This document shows positions 8,761 to 17,697 of a stretch of DNA of 64,000 nucleotides, one piece after another. Position 1 is the first letter of the stretch. The number at the start of each line of letters is the position of its first letter. The position numbers and the translations under genes were made by a program. The DNA is from Pinibacter soli (GTDB lineage Bacteria; Bacteroidota; Bacteroidia; Chitinophagales; Chitinophagaceae). The DNA is taken from assembly GCF_029961145.1 (NCBI RefSeq), contig NZ_JASBRG010000003.1:1-64000 (forward strand). The letters are read 5' to 3'. The notes under the pieces were generated by a model. The model worked only from the letters and a program-made list of their open reading frames with translations. It was not told the origin of the DNA and did not search any database.

Positions 8761-8841
8761 GACCATTAAGACACTCAGGTCACTAAGCCGCACTAAGGGT
8801 TCTCTTAGTGAAACTTAGTGACCTGAGTGCCTTAGTGGTAA
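8761..8841. repeat. Inverted repeat, family D (CACTAAG words)
   Basis: ACTCAGGTCACTAAG inside 8761-8797 faces CTTAGTGACCTGAGT inside 8804-8841; a second, outer match is ACCATTAAGACACT against AGTGCCTTAGTGGT. With a short spacer this makes a long hairpin about 20 bases before hutI. It may act as a processing or attenuation site between the NTF2-like gene and hutI. Confidence 0.85.
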
Positions 8842-8863
8842 TTTGTTAAAATCAAATTATCGA

Positions 8864-10096
8864 ATGTCTACATTAGTAATCAGGAATATCGCGCAATTAG
8901 TAGGAGTAAGAGAGGAAAGTATTTTATTAAGAGGTGATGCTCTGAGGGAACTGCCCACAATTGAAAACGCGTACCTCATCATCGAAGATGGCATCATTGC
9001 GGACTACGGCAAGATGAGTGATCTTCAAACAAGCAGTGCAAACACCATTGATGCCAACGGCGCATTCGTTTTGCCCGCCTGGTGCGATAGCCACACGCAC
9101 ATTGTGTTTGCCGGCAGCCGCGAGACAGAATTTGTTGACAAGATAAACGGATTGAGTTACGCGGAGATCGCTGCAAAAGGCGGCGGCATTTTAAACTCGG
9201 CAAATAAGCTTAGCCACACATCAGAGGAAGAACTGTTTGCTCAGGCATGGAAACGTTTAGAAGAACTGAGTAAACTCGGTACCGGCGCAATTGAAATAAA
9301 GAGCGGCTACGGATTATCTGTTGACGCCGAGTTGAAAATGTTACGCGTAATAAAAAAACTGAAAGAGAAATCTTCGCTTTCCATCAAAGCCACTTTCTTA
9401 GGAGCGCACACTTATCCTGTTCAATACAAAGAAAATCACCAGGGCTATATTGATTCCATCATAAATGAAATGTTGCCTGTAATAGCCAATGAAAAATTAG
9501 CAGATTATATCGATGTTTTTTGCGAAACAGGTTTCTTTTCTACCGAAGAAATGGAAACGATTTGCAAGGCAGGCATCCAACACGGTTTAAAACCGAAACT
9601 GCACGTTAACCAATTAAATAGCATTGGCGGTATAGAAAAAGGTATTGAGCTCGGGGCTGTTTCGATGGATCATCTGGAAACGATGACAGAGAAAGATATT
9701 GCAGCAATCGGCGCCTCTCCGGTGATTGGCACGCTTTTGCCAACCGCTGCATTTTTCCTGCGCATGCCTATGCAGCCAGCACGACAACTGATCAATGCAA
9801 ATTGTGCAGTGGCCTTGGCTTCAGATTTTAATCCCGGCTCTTCGCCAAGTGGCAACATGAATTTTGTCGTTTCGCTTAGCTGTATTCAAATGAAAATGTT
9901 ACCAGAGGAAGCCATTAATGCAGCGACGCTAAATGGTGCTTATGCGATGGAACTGCAAGATGAAGTTGGCAGCATTACTAAAGGCAAAAAAGCCAATTTG
10001 ATTTTTACAAAACCCGTTTCTTCTATAGCTTATCTGCCATATTCATTCGGCAGCAATCTTATTGATAACGTCATGATTAATGGCGAGATCGTATAA
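8864..10096 (+). CDS. hutI: Imidazolonepropionase
   Basis: Third step: hydrolysis of 4-imidazolone-5-propionate to N-formimidoyl-L-glutamate. It is an amidohydrolase-superfamily enzyme with the metal-binding H-x-H in CDSHTHIVFAGSR and a catalytic His region ATFLGAHTYP. The later HVNQL and ASDFNPGSSPS segments are family signatures. I choose the ATG at 8864 (MSTLVIRNIAQL, 410 residues); an in-frame TTG at 8843 would add seven residues encoded partly by the family D repeat. hutG follows. Confidence 0.95.
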   Translation: MSTLVIRNIAQLVGVREESILLRGDALRELPTIENAYLIIEDGIIADYGKMSDLQTSSANTIDANGAFVLPAWCDSHTHIVFAGSRETEFVDKINGLSYAEIAAKGGGILNSANKLSHTSEEELFAQAWKRLEELSKLGTGAIEIKSGYGLSVDAELKMLRVIKKLKEKSSLSIKATFLGAHTYPVQYKENHQGYIDSIINEMLPVIANEKLADYIDVFCETGFFSTEEMETICKAGIQHGLKPKLHVNQLNSIGGIEKGIELGAVSMDHLETMTEKDIAAIGASPVIGTLLPTAAFFLRMPMQPARQLINANCAVALASDFNPGSSPSGNMNFVVSLSCIQMKMLPEEAINAATLNGAYAMELQDEVGSITKGKKANLIFTKPVSSIAYLPYSFGSNLIDNVMINGEIV

Positions 10097-10197
10097 TGTA
10101 CGATGTGCGGAGTACGGTGTACGATAGTCATTATTAAGTAAAAGTCTAGCGAATTTCGTACACCGAACATCGTACCTCCTACTTTACTTCGTACATG
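10096..10197. repeat. Inverted repeat, family H (GTACGATGT words)
   Basis: ATGTACGATG, later GGTGTACG, at 10096-10129 face CGTACACCGAACATCGTACC and CGTACAT at 10157-10196. The left arm starts on the hutI stop codon. The hairpin separates hutI from hutG. A related arm pair recurs at 21260-21321. Confidence 0.7.
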
Positions 10198-10283
10198 ATT
10201 TTAGTCAGTGTGTTAAAATTTATTTCCACAAACCTCAAGATTATTTGAAACAAAACAATAGCTTTAGTAGATAAACTACTTTT

Positions 10284-11342
10284 ATGCAGCATCTTAAAAT
10301 TTACACTAAAAAGGACATCCTTTCGTTTACACACATTCGAAAATTTGAGACTAAAATAGGAGAAGAAGTTGCTGTTGTAAAAAGTGTTGCGGACCTGGAA
10401 ACATCTCCTGCTCGTTTTGTGATCGTAGGCATTTCAGAAGATATTGGCGTAAGGGCCAATCATGGAAAAGGCGGCGCTGACACAGCGTGGCAGCCATTTA
10501 TTCAAAGCTTTCTCAATGTACAAAGCAATGATTTTTTACAGGCAAATGACATCGTAGTTTTGGGACATTTTGATTTCTCTGCACTATCGCATGTGATTGA
10601 AGGCAACGTGACAAATGCTGATGAAAAAATTGAAGCTTATCGCCATGCCGTAAATGCAATTGATGAAGAAGTTGAAAATCTGATTAAAACAATCTCATCA
10701 TACAAAAAAATTCCAATCATAATTGGCGGCGGACATAACAATGCTTACCCTTTGATCAAAGGTGCTGCAAAAGGTTTGCATAAAGCCGGTGTCATTCCAT
10801 TGGCACAGATCAACGCGATCAACCTGGATGCGCACAGTGATTATCGACCCGCAGAAGGCCGACACAGCGGCAACGGTTTCCGCTATGCTGAAGAGGATGG
10901 TTACCTGCAGAAATATTTTATGCTGGGTATCCACGAAAATTATTTGCCGCAAAATGTTTGGATGGATATTGTAAACAATCCATTCTTTGACTGCATTACA
11001 TACGAAGATATTTTCCTGCATGGCAAAAGAAACTTTATCGAGGCCATTGCAGATGGAATAGATTTTACAAACGACACCGCCTGCGGTATAGAACTTGATC
11101 TTGACGCGATTGAAAATGTATTGAGCAGTGCGATTTCTCCTTGCGGCATATCACCAATCCATGCACGCCATTACATCAACATGGTAGCATCAGAAGCCAA
11201 TGTAGCGTACCTGCACATTTGCGAAGGCGCGGCGCAATTAAGCGATGGCAGGAGAGATGATACTATTGGCAAACTAGTGAGCTACTTAGTGACAGATTTC
11301 CTGAAAGCGCAGCACGTGGAAAATTCAGAGGATAATTTGTAG
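10284..11342 (+). CDS. hutG: Formimidoylglutamase (arginase/agmatinase family)
   Basis: Last step of the short histidine pathway: formimidoylglutamate to glutamate plus formamide. The 352-residue protein has the manganese ligands of the ureohydrolase fold: His151 in GGGH, the Asp182-x-His184-x-Asp186 cluster in NLDAHSDYR, and Asp272/Asp274 in ELDLDAIE. With hutH, hutU and hutI on the same strand upstream, formimidoylglutamase is more likely than arginase. A strong terminator follows at 11488, marking the end of the locus. Confidence 0.92.
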   Translation: MQHLKIYTKKDILSFTHIRKFETKIGEEVAVVKSVADLETSPARFVIVGISEDIGVRANHGKGGADTAWQPFIQSFLNVQSNDFLQANDIVVLGHFDFSALSHVIEGNVTNADEKIEAYRHAVNAIDEEVENLIKTISSYKKIPIIIGGGHNNAYPLIKGAAKGLHKAGVIPLAQINAINLDAHSDYRPAEGRHSGNGFRYAEEDGYLQKYFMLGIHENYLPQNVWMDIVNNPFFDCITYEDIFLHGKRNFIEAIADGIDFTNDTACGIELDLDAIENVLSSAISPCGISPIHARHYINMVASEANVAYLHICEGAAQLSDGRRDDTIGKLVSYLVTDFLKAQHVENSEDNL

Positions 11343-11370
11343 AAATTGAAAGTTGAAAGTTGAAAATGGA

Positions 11371-11680
11371 GGGAGTGGCGCGCAGATGACACCGATTGGA
11401 CTGATTTACACGGATTTTTTATTCGGCATATTACTGAAAAATGATTGGTAGAATCTCATGAAACTATTTACCATAAAGAGTTTGCTCAAAGTTTAGTGAA
11501 AGTCATTTCACTAAACTTTTTTTGTGGATGTCAAATGAGTTTTTTAAGCCGTTGGCATGCCGGTAAATAAAAATAATTATGCAATCACTTTCGCATTTAG
11601 AATTTCGTGGACCAGTTATTCAGTTATTTGAAAAAAGATCCGTGTAAATCAGTACAATCAGCGTCATCTGTGTGCTCTCT
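11371..11680. repeat. Long inverted repeat, family B, in the 336-base hutG/patatin gap
   Basis: The left arm (11371-11414, CGCAGATGACACCGATTGGA onward) faces the right arm (11631-11680, ending TCAGCGTCATCTGTGTGCTC). The arms pair over about 45 bases with few mismatches. Inside are the hutG terminator, an unpaired family E word at 11343-11361 and an unpaired CAGTTATTCAGTTATT word near 11614. There is no gene in the gap. Confidence 0.85.
11488..11523 (+). terminator. Terminator of the hut locus
   Basis: A perfect 14-bp stem (AAAGTTTAGTGAAA / TTTCACTAAACTTT) with a 4-base loop runs into a T-run at 517-523 of this kilobase. It lies 146 bases after the hutG stop and is oriented for plus-strand transcription. 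Confidence 0.9.
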
Positions 11681-13922
11681 AAAACGCAAATCCAAAGTTT
11701 ACATAGGTTGTCACTTTCTTCGATTGGTCACCGTACATCACACTAAATTCAATTGGGCCTAATGGAGATGTGTAGCCCAGCGTTCCGCTGTAGCCCGTGA
11801 GCCACTTGGGTCTTTGGAAAGTATTGTCTTGTTGAATATAATCGTAGATGCCAATATTGGCACGCAAAATTGTATAAGTGTTAGTGAACCAGCCTCTGCG
11901 CCAGCCCCATTGATAGGTAAGATAGGATGGAGTAATAATTGCAGCTTCTGGCAACCCCGCAAACAATACCTGGTTATGTATTACACTGTTTAACCCGCCG
12001 ATAAAAAAGTCGTTGAATAGTATCTGGTTGTTGTTAAACAATGCACCCGCCTGCAGCAAGGTGGAGAATGTATTCCTCTTAGTTGTTTTATAACCTTCCA
12101 GGAAAAAATGAAGTCCCACATGGTTGGTGAAATTGAAAAGCGAATCAATTGGAGTCTTTACATCGTTGTCATGTACAATAAAAGCATTGGGCGATTGGTT
12201 AAAAACATAGTTCATGGATAGTTCCGTACGAATGCCCTTTAATGGAAGAGTTGGCTTGTCAAGTGTGTTAAACTTGAAAAAAAATGATGTGTTCCATTGA
12301 TTGTCATTTCCTGAAAAGGATTCAGGCGCAGGAATTTTTGGGTGATAATGTATCCATTCGTAAGCGGCACCCACGCCAAATGTCATGCTGCGTTTGCGGG
12401 ACGTTTGCAGTTTGGCACCAAGATGCGAATAACGCTGCTGATATAATCCGGCGGTTCTGAAATCATCGTATATCGTCAGTTCCTGGTTTTCGTAACTGCC
12501 GTCCAGAAGCAATACTTTCCATGCCCCTTTCTTGCCAAAAAGCTGCATGTGTTCCGCCCGTACTTTGATGTTGTCGCCAAGGTTTGCCGTTACAATATCT
12601 CTTGTCTTTTTAAACAGCCAGTCTCTTGTTGTAAGATTAGCCACTGCGCCCACACCCGTTGTACGGTTATAGTTCAAGCTGAATTTTGCGAAGCTTTGCG
12701 GATTCTCGGCTATATTAAGCGTTATCTTACAATGCCCCGAATCCAGCGGCGTTAACTGGTAAGTTATCTTATTATAGTAACGTGTACCAAATGCCATGCG
12801 TATTCTTTTCGAAATGTCCTTTTCGGTATAAGGCTGATGCAATTCTAAACGCATCATGTTTTTCAAAAAGCTTTCTTCTGTAAAACGCAATCCAACGACT
12901 TGCATTGAATCGATGATAACGGTTGAATCTCTTTTGATAACGGGCATGATATAGGCGCGTTCACCATACAATACGTTCAAGGAATCTGCGATCTTTTTGA
13001 AATAGGAATAGTATCTTCTTCCCATGTTAATGCCAGAGTCGATAATGACGGAGCTGCTGGAAAAACTTGCAGACGTATATCTTTCTACATCATGCTTTAT
13101 GTACACCTGGCAAAGACTGTCTTCACTCGGCCTTAATTCTGCTTCTTTAAAAAAAGCAATCTGCAATAAAACTTCAATAGGTGAGTTGAGCTTTTCGGGC
13201 GATTTTAATCCTTGCGCCACATCGCTTCCGATAATAATATCGGCACCCATTTTTTTTACATCGCTTGCAGGGAAGTTCCTGATCAACCCACCGTCTACCA
13301 GTTTTCTTCCCTCATAATCTACCGCCGTAAATACGCTGGGAATAGCCATGCTGGCACGAAGCGCCGTTACAATATTCCCCGAATCAATTACAACCGCCTT
13401 TCCGTTGGAAAGATCTGTGGCGACGCATTTGAACGGAATAGGGAGGCTATCAAAATTGGTGGTTTTGTAAACATGGAAGAATAACTCGGAAAACTTCAGC
13501 CAAAGTTCTTCACCTTCAAGCAGGCCTGAAGAAAATTTAAAGCGCCCATTCACAAAAGGTAATTCGATGGTGTATCGTCCATATTCATCCTTTTCTTCCA
13601 TCATATAACTGCGCATTTGCGATTGGTTGGAAAGCAAAAGGTCCCAGTCGATGCTATGTGCAATATGCACTATAGAATCGGCCGTATATCCCGACGCATA
13701 CAAAGCGCCGATGATGCTGCCCATGCTTGTCCCGGTAATATAATCGATGTGAAGTCCTGCAGAGTCCAATGCTTTCAGTATGCCTATATGCGCAAGTCCC
13801 TTTGCTCCGCCGCCGCTTAGCACCAATCCAATTTTTGGCCTCGGTGCCGGTCCGGATTGAGCAAACAGGGAGAAGTAACTAAATAGAATAAGAGTTGTAC
13901 AGATGATTCTTCCTCTGAGCAT
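11679..13922 (-). CDS. Patatin-like phospholipase with POTRA and Omp85-type barrel
   Basis: The 747-residue protein has a signal peptide (to about residue 21, LFAQ), then a patatin domain. The oxyanion-hole glycines are in LSGGGAKGLAHIG (residues 35-47), the nucleophile Ser66 in GTSMGS and the catalytic Asp210 in VDGG. After about residue 330 come a POTRA-like segment and a C-terminal beta-barrel related to the bacterial surface antigen (BamA/Omp85) family, ending in aromatic FGFAF as outer-membrane proteins do. It resembles the PlpD type of autotransported lipases. The lipase domain could be exported through, or held beneath, its own barrel. It is a single gene on its strand. Confidence 0.92.
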   Translation of the reverse strand: MLRGRIICTTLILFSYFSLFAQSGPAPRPKIGLVLSGGGAKGLAHIGILKALDSAGLHIDYITGTSMGSIIGALYASGYTADSIVHIAHSIDWDLLLSNQSQMRSYMMEEKDEYGRYTIELPFVNGRFKFSSGLLEGEELWLKFSELFFHVYKTTNFDSLPIPFKCVATDLSNGKAVVIDSGNIVTALRASMAIPSVFTAVDYEGRKLVDGGLIRNFPASDVKKMGADIIIGSDVAQGLKSPEKLNSPIEVLLQIAFFKEAELRPSEDSLCQVYIKHDVERYTSASFSSSSVIIDSGINMGRRYYSYFKKIADSLNVLYGERAYIMPVIKRDSTVIIDSMQVVGLRFTEESFLKNMMRLELHQPYTEKDISKRIRMAFGTRYYNKITYQLTPLDSGHCKITLNIAENPQSFAKFSLNYNRTTGVGAVANLTTRDWLFKKTRDIVTANLGDNIKVRAEHMQLFGKKGAWKVLLLDGSYENQELTIYDDFRTAGLYQQRYSHLGAKLQTSRKRSMTFGVGAAYEWIHYHPKIPAPESFSGNDNQWNTSFFFKFNTLDKPTLPLKGIRTELSMNYVFNQSPNAFIVHDNDVKTPIDSLFNFTNHVGLHFFLEGYKTTKRNTFSTLLQAGALFNNNQILFNDFFIGGLNSVIHNQVLFAGLPEAAIITPSYLTYQWGWRRGWFTNTYTILRANIGIYDYIQQDNTFQRPKWLTGYSGTLGYTSPLGPIEFSVMYGDQSKKVTTYVNFGFAF

Positions 13923-13956
13923 ACACGCTGTTGTAACACGAATCTAAGGAAGAAAA

Positions 13957-14100
13957 GGGAATAACTGAATAACTGAGTAACTGAATAACTGAATGGTTTA
14001 ACGGTTAATGCAGAATGCTCAACACAAACTCGCTGTATTAAGCGTTAAGTGTTGAGCATTCGAACCACTCGGTTATTCAGTTACTCAGTTATTCAGTCAT
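13957..14100. repeat. Two-layer inverted repeat, family G outside
   Basis: Outer arms: AATAACTGAATAACTGAGTA (from 13960) facing TACTCAGTTATTCAG (14082-14096). Inner arms: GAATGCTCAACAC (14013-14025) and GTGTTGAGCATTC (14049-14061), a perfect 13-bp match. The right outer arm touches the stop codon of the ABC-F gene. The unit lies between two minus-strand genes and so covers both the promoter region of the patatin gene and the end of the ABC-F gene. Confidence 0.85.
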
Positions 14101-16064
14101 TACACCTGCGCTTCCAGCTCCACGATCTTTTCGAAGGTCGTTTCGTACTGGGCATTTAGCTGCGCAATCTCCTCACTCACTTTTTTGTAGTTGCTTTCAG
14201 TTTGAGTGAATTTTCCTTTATCAGAATATGTTTCAGGATTGCCAAGTTGTTCTTGCAGTTTAGCCTGTTGTGTTTTCAACTTGTTAATTTTTTCTTCCAG
14301 TTGTTGAAACTGCCTTTGATGCTTTTGCAGTTCTTTTTGAGCTTCCTTGTTTATGGCGTTTCCCTGGTTGTTATTGGCTGCAGGTTTTGGTGCAGGAGCG
14401 GGCTCTGGTTTAACCTCTGCTTTAGCTGGTTTTTCGACTTTCTCAGCATTTTTTTGTTGGGCCGCCATTCTTTCTTTCCACTCTACGTATTCGTCATAAG
14501 TGCCTTTAAATTCTTTAATCTCATGATCGGCAATTTCCCAGATCTTGTTTGCCGTCTTTTGTACAAAATAACGGTCGTGACTTACCAGGATCAAACTACC
14601 CTCGTATTTTTTCAAAGCTTCGATCAACAGTTCAACAGAGTGCATATCAAGGTGGTTCGTAGGCTCATCCAGCATCAGGAAGTTGGCTTTGCTGACGATC
14701 GTTTTTGCCAGTGCAACCCTTGCTTTTTCTCCTCCACTTAGTACCTTTATTTTTTTATCAACAGCCTCGCCGCCAAACAGGAAGCAACCCAATAAAGTAC
14801 GCAGCTCCACATCTGTCTTCTGGCTACCGCATTCCTTCATTTCATCAAGGATCGTATTATTCAGGTTCAAATCCTCTAATTGGTGCTGGGCATAAAAACT
14901 CTCTTGCACGTTATGGCCCCAAACCCTTTCTCCTTCGCTGAATTGTTCAACACCGGCAATGATTCGCAGCAGGGTAGACTTACCTTTACCGTTCGCCCCA
15001 ATCAATGCGATTTTATCTCCGCGATCTATTTCTGCCGATGCATTTTCAATAATTGTATTATCGCCGAATCTTTTGGTCACGTGTTTTAGTGTTGCCAAAA
15101 TTTTTCCAGGAATTTTGTCAACCTGGAAGTTGATCCTGATGTTCGGTCTTTCAATTTCCACATCTTCGATACGTTCTATTTTGTCGAGACGTTTTTGCAC
15201 ACTCTGTGCCTGCGCCGCCTTACTGGCTTTGGCTTTAAAGCGTTCAATAAAACGCTCCTGCTGACGGATATAATCCTGCTGGTTTTCGAATGCACGTTGT
15301 TGCATTTCTACACGCAGTTCTTTTTCCTTTTCGTAGTATTCGAAGTTGCCTGTGTACTGATGAATTTCACGCTGATATATCTCCACGATCTTCGTTACCA
15401 TGCGATTCAGGAAGTATTTATCATGGCTTACAATTACCACAGAGCCCTTGTAGTGCGTCAGGTATTTTTCCAACCATTCGATAGAAGGAAGGTCAAGGTG
15501 GTTCGTCGGCTCATCGAGGAGCAAAACATCCGGTTGCTGGAGGATCATTTTGGCCAGCAGCACACGCATGCGCCATCCACCACTATATTCTTTGTAAGGT
15601 CTTTGAAGGTCGGCATTGCTGAAACCAAGACCCTGCAAAACTTCTTCTGTCTTGTGATGAATATTATAACCGTCAAGCGTATCCATTTCGTGGAGACGGT
15701 CAGAGTACTCATGCAAAGTTTTTTCGTCGCCGGTTTTTTCCAGTTCGATACCCAGTTCTTCAATTTCTTTTTCCAATTGTAATACCCTTTCGAAAGCACC
15801 GAGGGCAACCTGCAAAATGCTGTCGTTGGTATCAAAACTCAAAAGATCCTGGTGAAGATAACCGATAGTGGTGCCGCGGCTTCTTTCCACCGTTCCTTTG
15901 GACGGCAGGTATTCGCCCACCAACACTTTCAGCAGAGTTGATTTTCCCGTACCATTATAACCAATGAGACCAATGCGCTCATTCGGCTGGATGTGCCATG
16001 TAGCATCTTCAACTATTGTTCTTGCACCAAACTCAAACGTAACGTTCTGTAGACCTATTAACAT
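14100..16064 (-). CDS. ABC-F family ATP-binding protein
   Basis: The 654-residue soluble protein has two ABC cassettes: Walker A GYNGTGKST and GANGKGKST, signature motifs YSGGW and LSGGEKARVALAK, and two Walker B motifs LLLDEPTNHLD and LMLDEPTNHLD. There are no membrane segments. The linker between cassettes and a charged C-terminal coiled coil (about 560-654) match the Uup/YdiF type of ABC-F proteins, which act on the ribosome during translation rather than in transport. An Ala/Pro/Lys-rich hinge precedes the coiled coil. It is not obviously an antibiotic-resistance subtype. Confidence 0.93.
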   Translation of the reverse strand: MLIGLQNVTFEFGARTIVEDATWHIQPNERIGLIGYNGTGKSTLLKVLVGEYLPSKGTVERSRGTTIGYLHQDLLSFDTNDSILQVALGAFERVLQLEKEIEELGIELEKTGDEKTLHEYSDRLHEMDTLDGYNIHHKTEEVLQGLGFSNADLQRPYKEYSGGWRMRVLLAKMILQQPDVLLLDEPTNHLDLPSIEWLEKYLTHYKGSVVIVSHDKYFLNRMVTKIVEIYQREIHQYTGNFEYYEKEKELRVEMQQRAFENQQDYIRQQERFIERFKAKASKAAQAQSVQKRLDKIERIEDVEIERPNIRINFQVDKIPGKILATLKHVTKRFGDNTIIENASAEIDRGDKIALIGANGKGKSTLLRIIAGVEQFSEGERVWGHNVQESFYAQHQLEDLNLNNTILDEMKECGSQKTDVELRTLLGCFLFGGEAVDKKIKVLSGGEKARVALAKTIVSKANFLMLDEPTNHLDMHSVELLIEALKKYEGSLILVSHDRYFVQKTANKIWEIADHEIKEFKGTYDEYVEWKERMAAQQKNAEKVEKPAKAEVKPEPAPAPKPAANNNQGNAINKEAQKELQKHQRQFQQLEEKINKLKTQQAKLQEQLGNPETYSDKGKFTQTESNYKKVSEEIAQLNAQYETTFEKIVELEAQV

Positions 16065-16244
16065 AATTTTTTGCGGCGATTCTTTTTCTGATTGATTATC
16101 AATGGTGAAAAAGACGATTGCTTTTTTTAGTATTTAAAAAATTGCCGAAAGAAAAAGGTCTCCCGGCAACGGGATGCAAAAATAATTCATTCAGCGGAGT
16201 AAAAGCTTTAGCTATCTTTGAAAAAGCATATTAATTTGAAAAAT

Positions 16245-16416
16245 TAGAGAGCACGCAGATGATGCAGATGGGACTGATTTGCCCAGATAAGTAAAAAATC
16301 AAAAGTGAAAACCCGTTATTTGGCGTGACTGCGCTAATAGTTTTTGAATTTTGATTTTTCACTTTTGACTTATCTCTGATCAGCGTTAATCTGCCAATCA
16401 GTGTCATGTGTGTGCC
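16245..16416. repeat. Two-layer inverted repeat in 384-base divergent gap (family B outside, family I inside)
   Basis: Outer arms: AGAGCACGCAGATGATGCAG (from 16247) facing CAATCAGTGTCATGTGTGTG (16396-16415). Inner arms: AAAAAATCAAAAGTGAAAA (16292-16310) facing GATTTTTCACTTTTGACTT (16353-16371). The gap 16065-16448 separates the ABC-F gene and the DUF3347 lipoprotein gene. The right arm reaches to within about 30 bases of the lipoprotein start. I see no other content. Confidence 0.85.
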
Positions 16417-16448
16417 TTACTTTCTTACCCATAAAAAATAAAAAAACG

Positions 16449-17069
16449 ATGAGAAATCTGTTAATGGCAACAGTAGTCGGTTCAGCATTCATTATTTCCT
16501 GCGGTGGTGGTGGCAATAAAAAAGCGGAAGAACAAAAGCAGGAAGCCCCACCTACTGTACCGGTTGTTAGTAAAAATTCAAACGAATTCAATCAGTCATT
16601 TGAGAAACTGCTGGGCAATTATTTCGAATTGAAAGATGCTTTGGTGGCCACGGATTCGGCAAAAGCAAACGCTGCAGCAAAAAAGCTGGCAGTTAACGCA
16701 GATAGTTTGAATGTAAAAGCTCTCACTGATTCAACCGGAGCGCTGCAATCTACTGCTCAATCATATACTGGTACAATTAGTGGTTCCGCAAAAGGTCTGG
16801 TGGGAGAGAAAGACATTGAAGCAAAAAGAAAAGAATTCCAAATGATCTCTGACGCGATGTACGACCTGGTAAGAACGGTTCGTTACGATAAACAAAAAAT
16901 CTACCATCAGTTTTGCCCGATGGCATTTAACAGTGCAGGCGCTGCATGGCTGAGCCAATTGGAAGAAATTAAAAACCCATATTTCGGCAGTAAAATGCTA
17001 AACTGCGGCGAGACCCAGGATGTGCTTGATTTTGGTGCGGCGAGCGAGCCAGCAAAAGCCGCAGAATAA
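16449..17069 (+). CDS. DUF3347-domain lipoprotein
   Basis: The 206-residue protein starts MRNLLMATVVGSAFIISC, so Cys18 is the lipidation site, followed by a Gly/Lys/Glu-rich linker. The rest is a DUF3347-like domain with the conserved CPMAF and NPYFGSKMLNCGE words near the C-terminus. This domain also occurs at the end of CusB-type heavy-metal efflux adaptors, where Cys and Met residues suggest copper or other soft-metal binding. Here it stands alone with no efflux genes next to it. I choose the ATG at 16449; a GTG at 16401 would place the start in repeat DNA and spoil the signal peptide. Confidence 0.8.
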   Translation: MRNLLMATVVGSAFIISCGGGGNKKAEEQKQEAPPTVPVVSKNSNEFNQSFEKLLGNYFELKDALVATDSAKANAAAKKLAVNADSLNVKALTDSTGALQSTAQSYTGTISGSAKGLVGEKDIEAKRKEFQMISDAMYDLVRTVRYDKQKIYHQFCPMAFNSAGAAWLSQLEEIKNPYFGSKMLNCGETQDVLDFGAASEPAKAAE

Positions 17070-17160
17070 TTGAATAAACTGAATAGACTGAATAAACTGA
17101 GTGTTTCAAATTCGTTGTGCACGATTGAATATGACACTCAGTTTATTCAGTTTATTCAAT
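17070..17160. repeat. Inverted repeat, family G2 (AATAAACTGAATAGACTG)
   Basis: TTGAATAAACTGAATAGACT then GAATAAACTGAGTGT (17070-17104) face ACACTCAGTTTATTC then AGTTTATTCAAT (17133-17160). It fills the gap between the convergent lipoprotein and ytxJ genes and is likely a two-way end-of-transcript structure, though it has no T-run. Confidence 0.85.
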
Positions 17161-17162
17161 CC

Positions 17163-17489
17163 CTAGAACTTCTCCTCAATTTCATCTATATTAATCCCCA
17201 TATGGCTTTCGTCGTAAACGCATTCGCCATTTTTGATCAATAATATTTGCGGGGACTCGTGACGAATGCTGAAATCTTCAGCGATTTTGTTTGAAATATT
17301 GCGGTGTGCGATAAGATCAAGATAGTGAAAGTCGGCTTTTTCGTTTTCCTTCTCTCTGTCAAGTCTGCTTTTAGCCATGCTGCTAACGGAGCATCGGGTA
17401 GAATGTTTGAAAATCACTTGCGGTTTTGTGCCAGAATTCTTCTTTATTTCGTCCAACTGCTGCTCTGAGTTCAATATGTTCCACTTCAT
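17163..17489 (-). CDS. ytxJ: Bacillithiol-system redox protein YtxJ
   Basis: The 108-residue thioredoxin-fold protein has a single-cysteine active site, Cys33 in the FKHSTRCSVSS segment, typical of YtxJ/DUF2847 monothiol bacilliredoxin-like proteins. The cis-Pro loop is ESPQILLIKNG. It probably reduces protein-bacillithiol mixed disulfides. Bacillithiol is known in Bacteroidota as well as Firmicutes; the biosynthetic bsh genes are not in this window. A small lipoprotein gene lies just upstream on the same strand, 79 bases apart. Confidence 0.88.
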   Translation of the reverse strand: MKWNILNSEQQLDEIKKNSGTKPQVIFKHSTRCSVSSMAKSRLDREKENEKADFHYLDLIAHRNISNKIAEDFSIRHESPQILLIKNGECVYDESHMGINIDEIEEKF

Positions 17490-17568
17490 AATAGGTGCAA
17501 ATAATTAAAAAAGGTTACTCTTGATTTACAAAAGTAACCTTAAGTCAATTATTGAAAAAGTTAATAGA

Positions 17569-17682
17569 TTATCTGTAACCGATCATGCCGGCAGTTGCTT
17601 TACAACCACTTCTTGATGAAGAACATGATGTTAACGCTACTGTAGCGATAAGTGCCAACACAATAAAGATTCTAGTTTTCAT
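17569..17682 (-). CDS. 37-residue lipoprotein, conserved-looking, function unknown
   Basis: An ATG at 17682 opens 37 codons ending in TAA at 17569. The protein has a basic start (MKTR), a hydrophobic run, the lipobox LTSC with Cys20, then a short tail SSSRSGCKATAGMIGYR. The lipobox, the Ser-rich linker and the Gly/Cys-containing tail are too organised for chance. Similar very short lipoproteins with a Cys-Gly tail occur in Bacteroidota. It is in the same direction as ytxJ and may share its transcript. I cannot assign a function. A hairpin with eight T lies in its leader. Confidence 0.7.
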   Translation of the reverse strand: MKTRIFIVLALIATVALTSCSSSRSGCKATAGMIGYR

Positions 17683-17697
17683 TTTCTGGTATTTAAA

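Noticed and set aside
15195-15782. 195-codon frame opposite the ABC-F gene
   Set aside because: It is the reverse-strand shadow of a gene with full ABC motifs; the composition (Phe, Cys and His rich) is typical of antisense reading.
16401-16448. GTG start for the DUF3347 lipoprotein
   Set aside because: It would add 16 residues from a repeat arm ahead of a perfect lipoprotein signal that begins at 16449.
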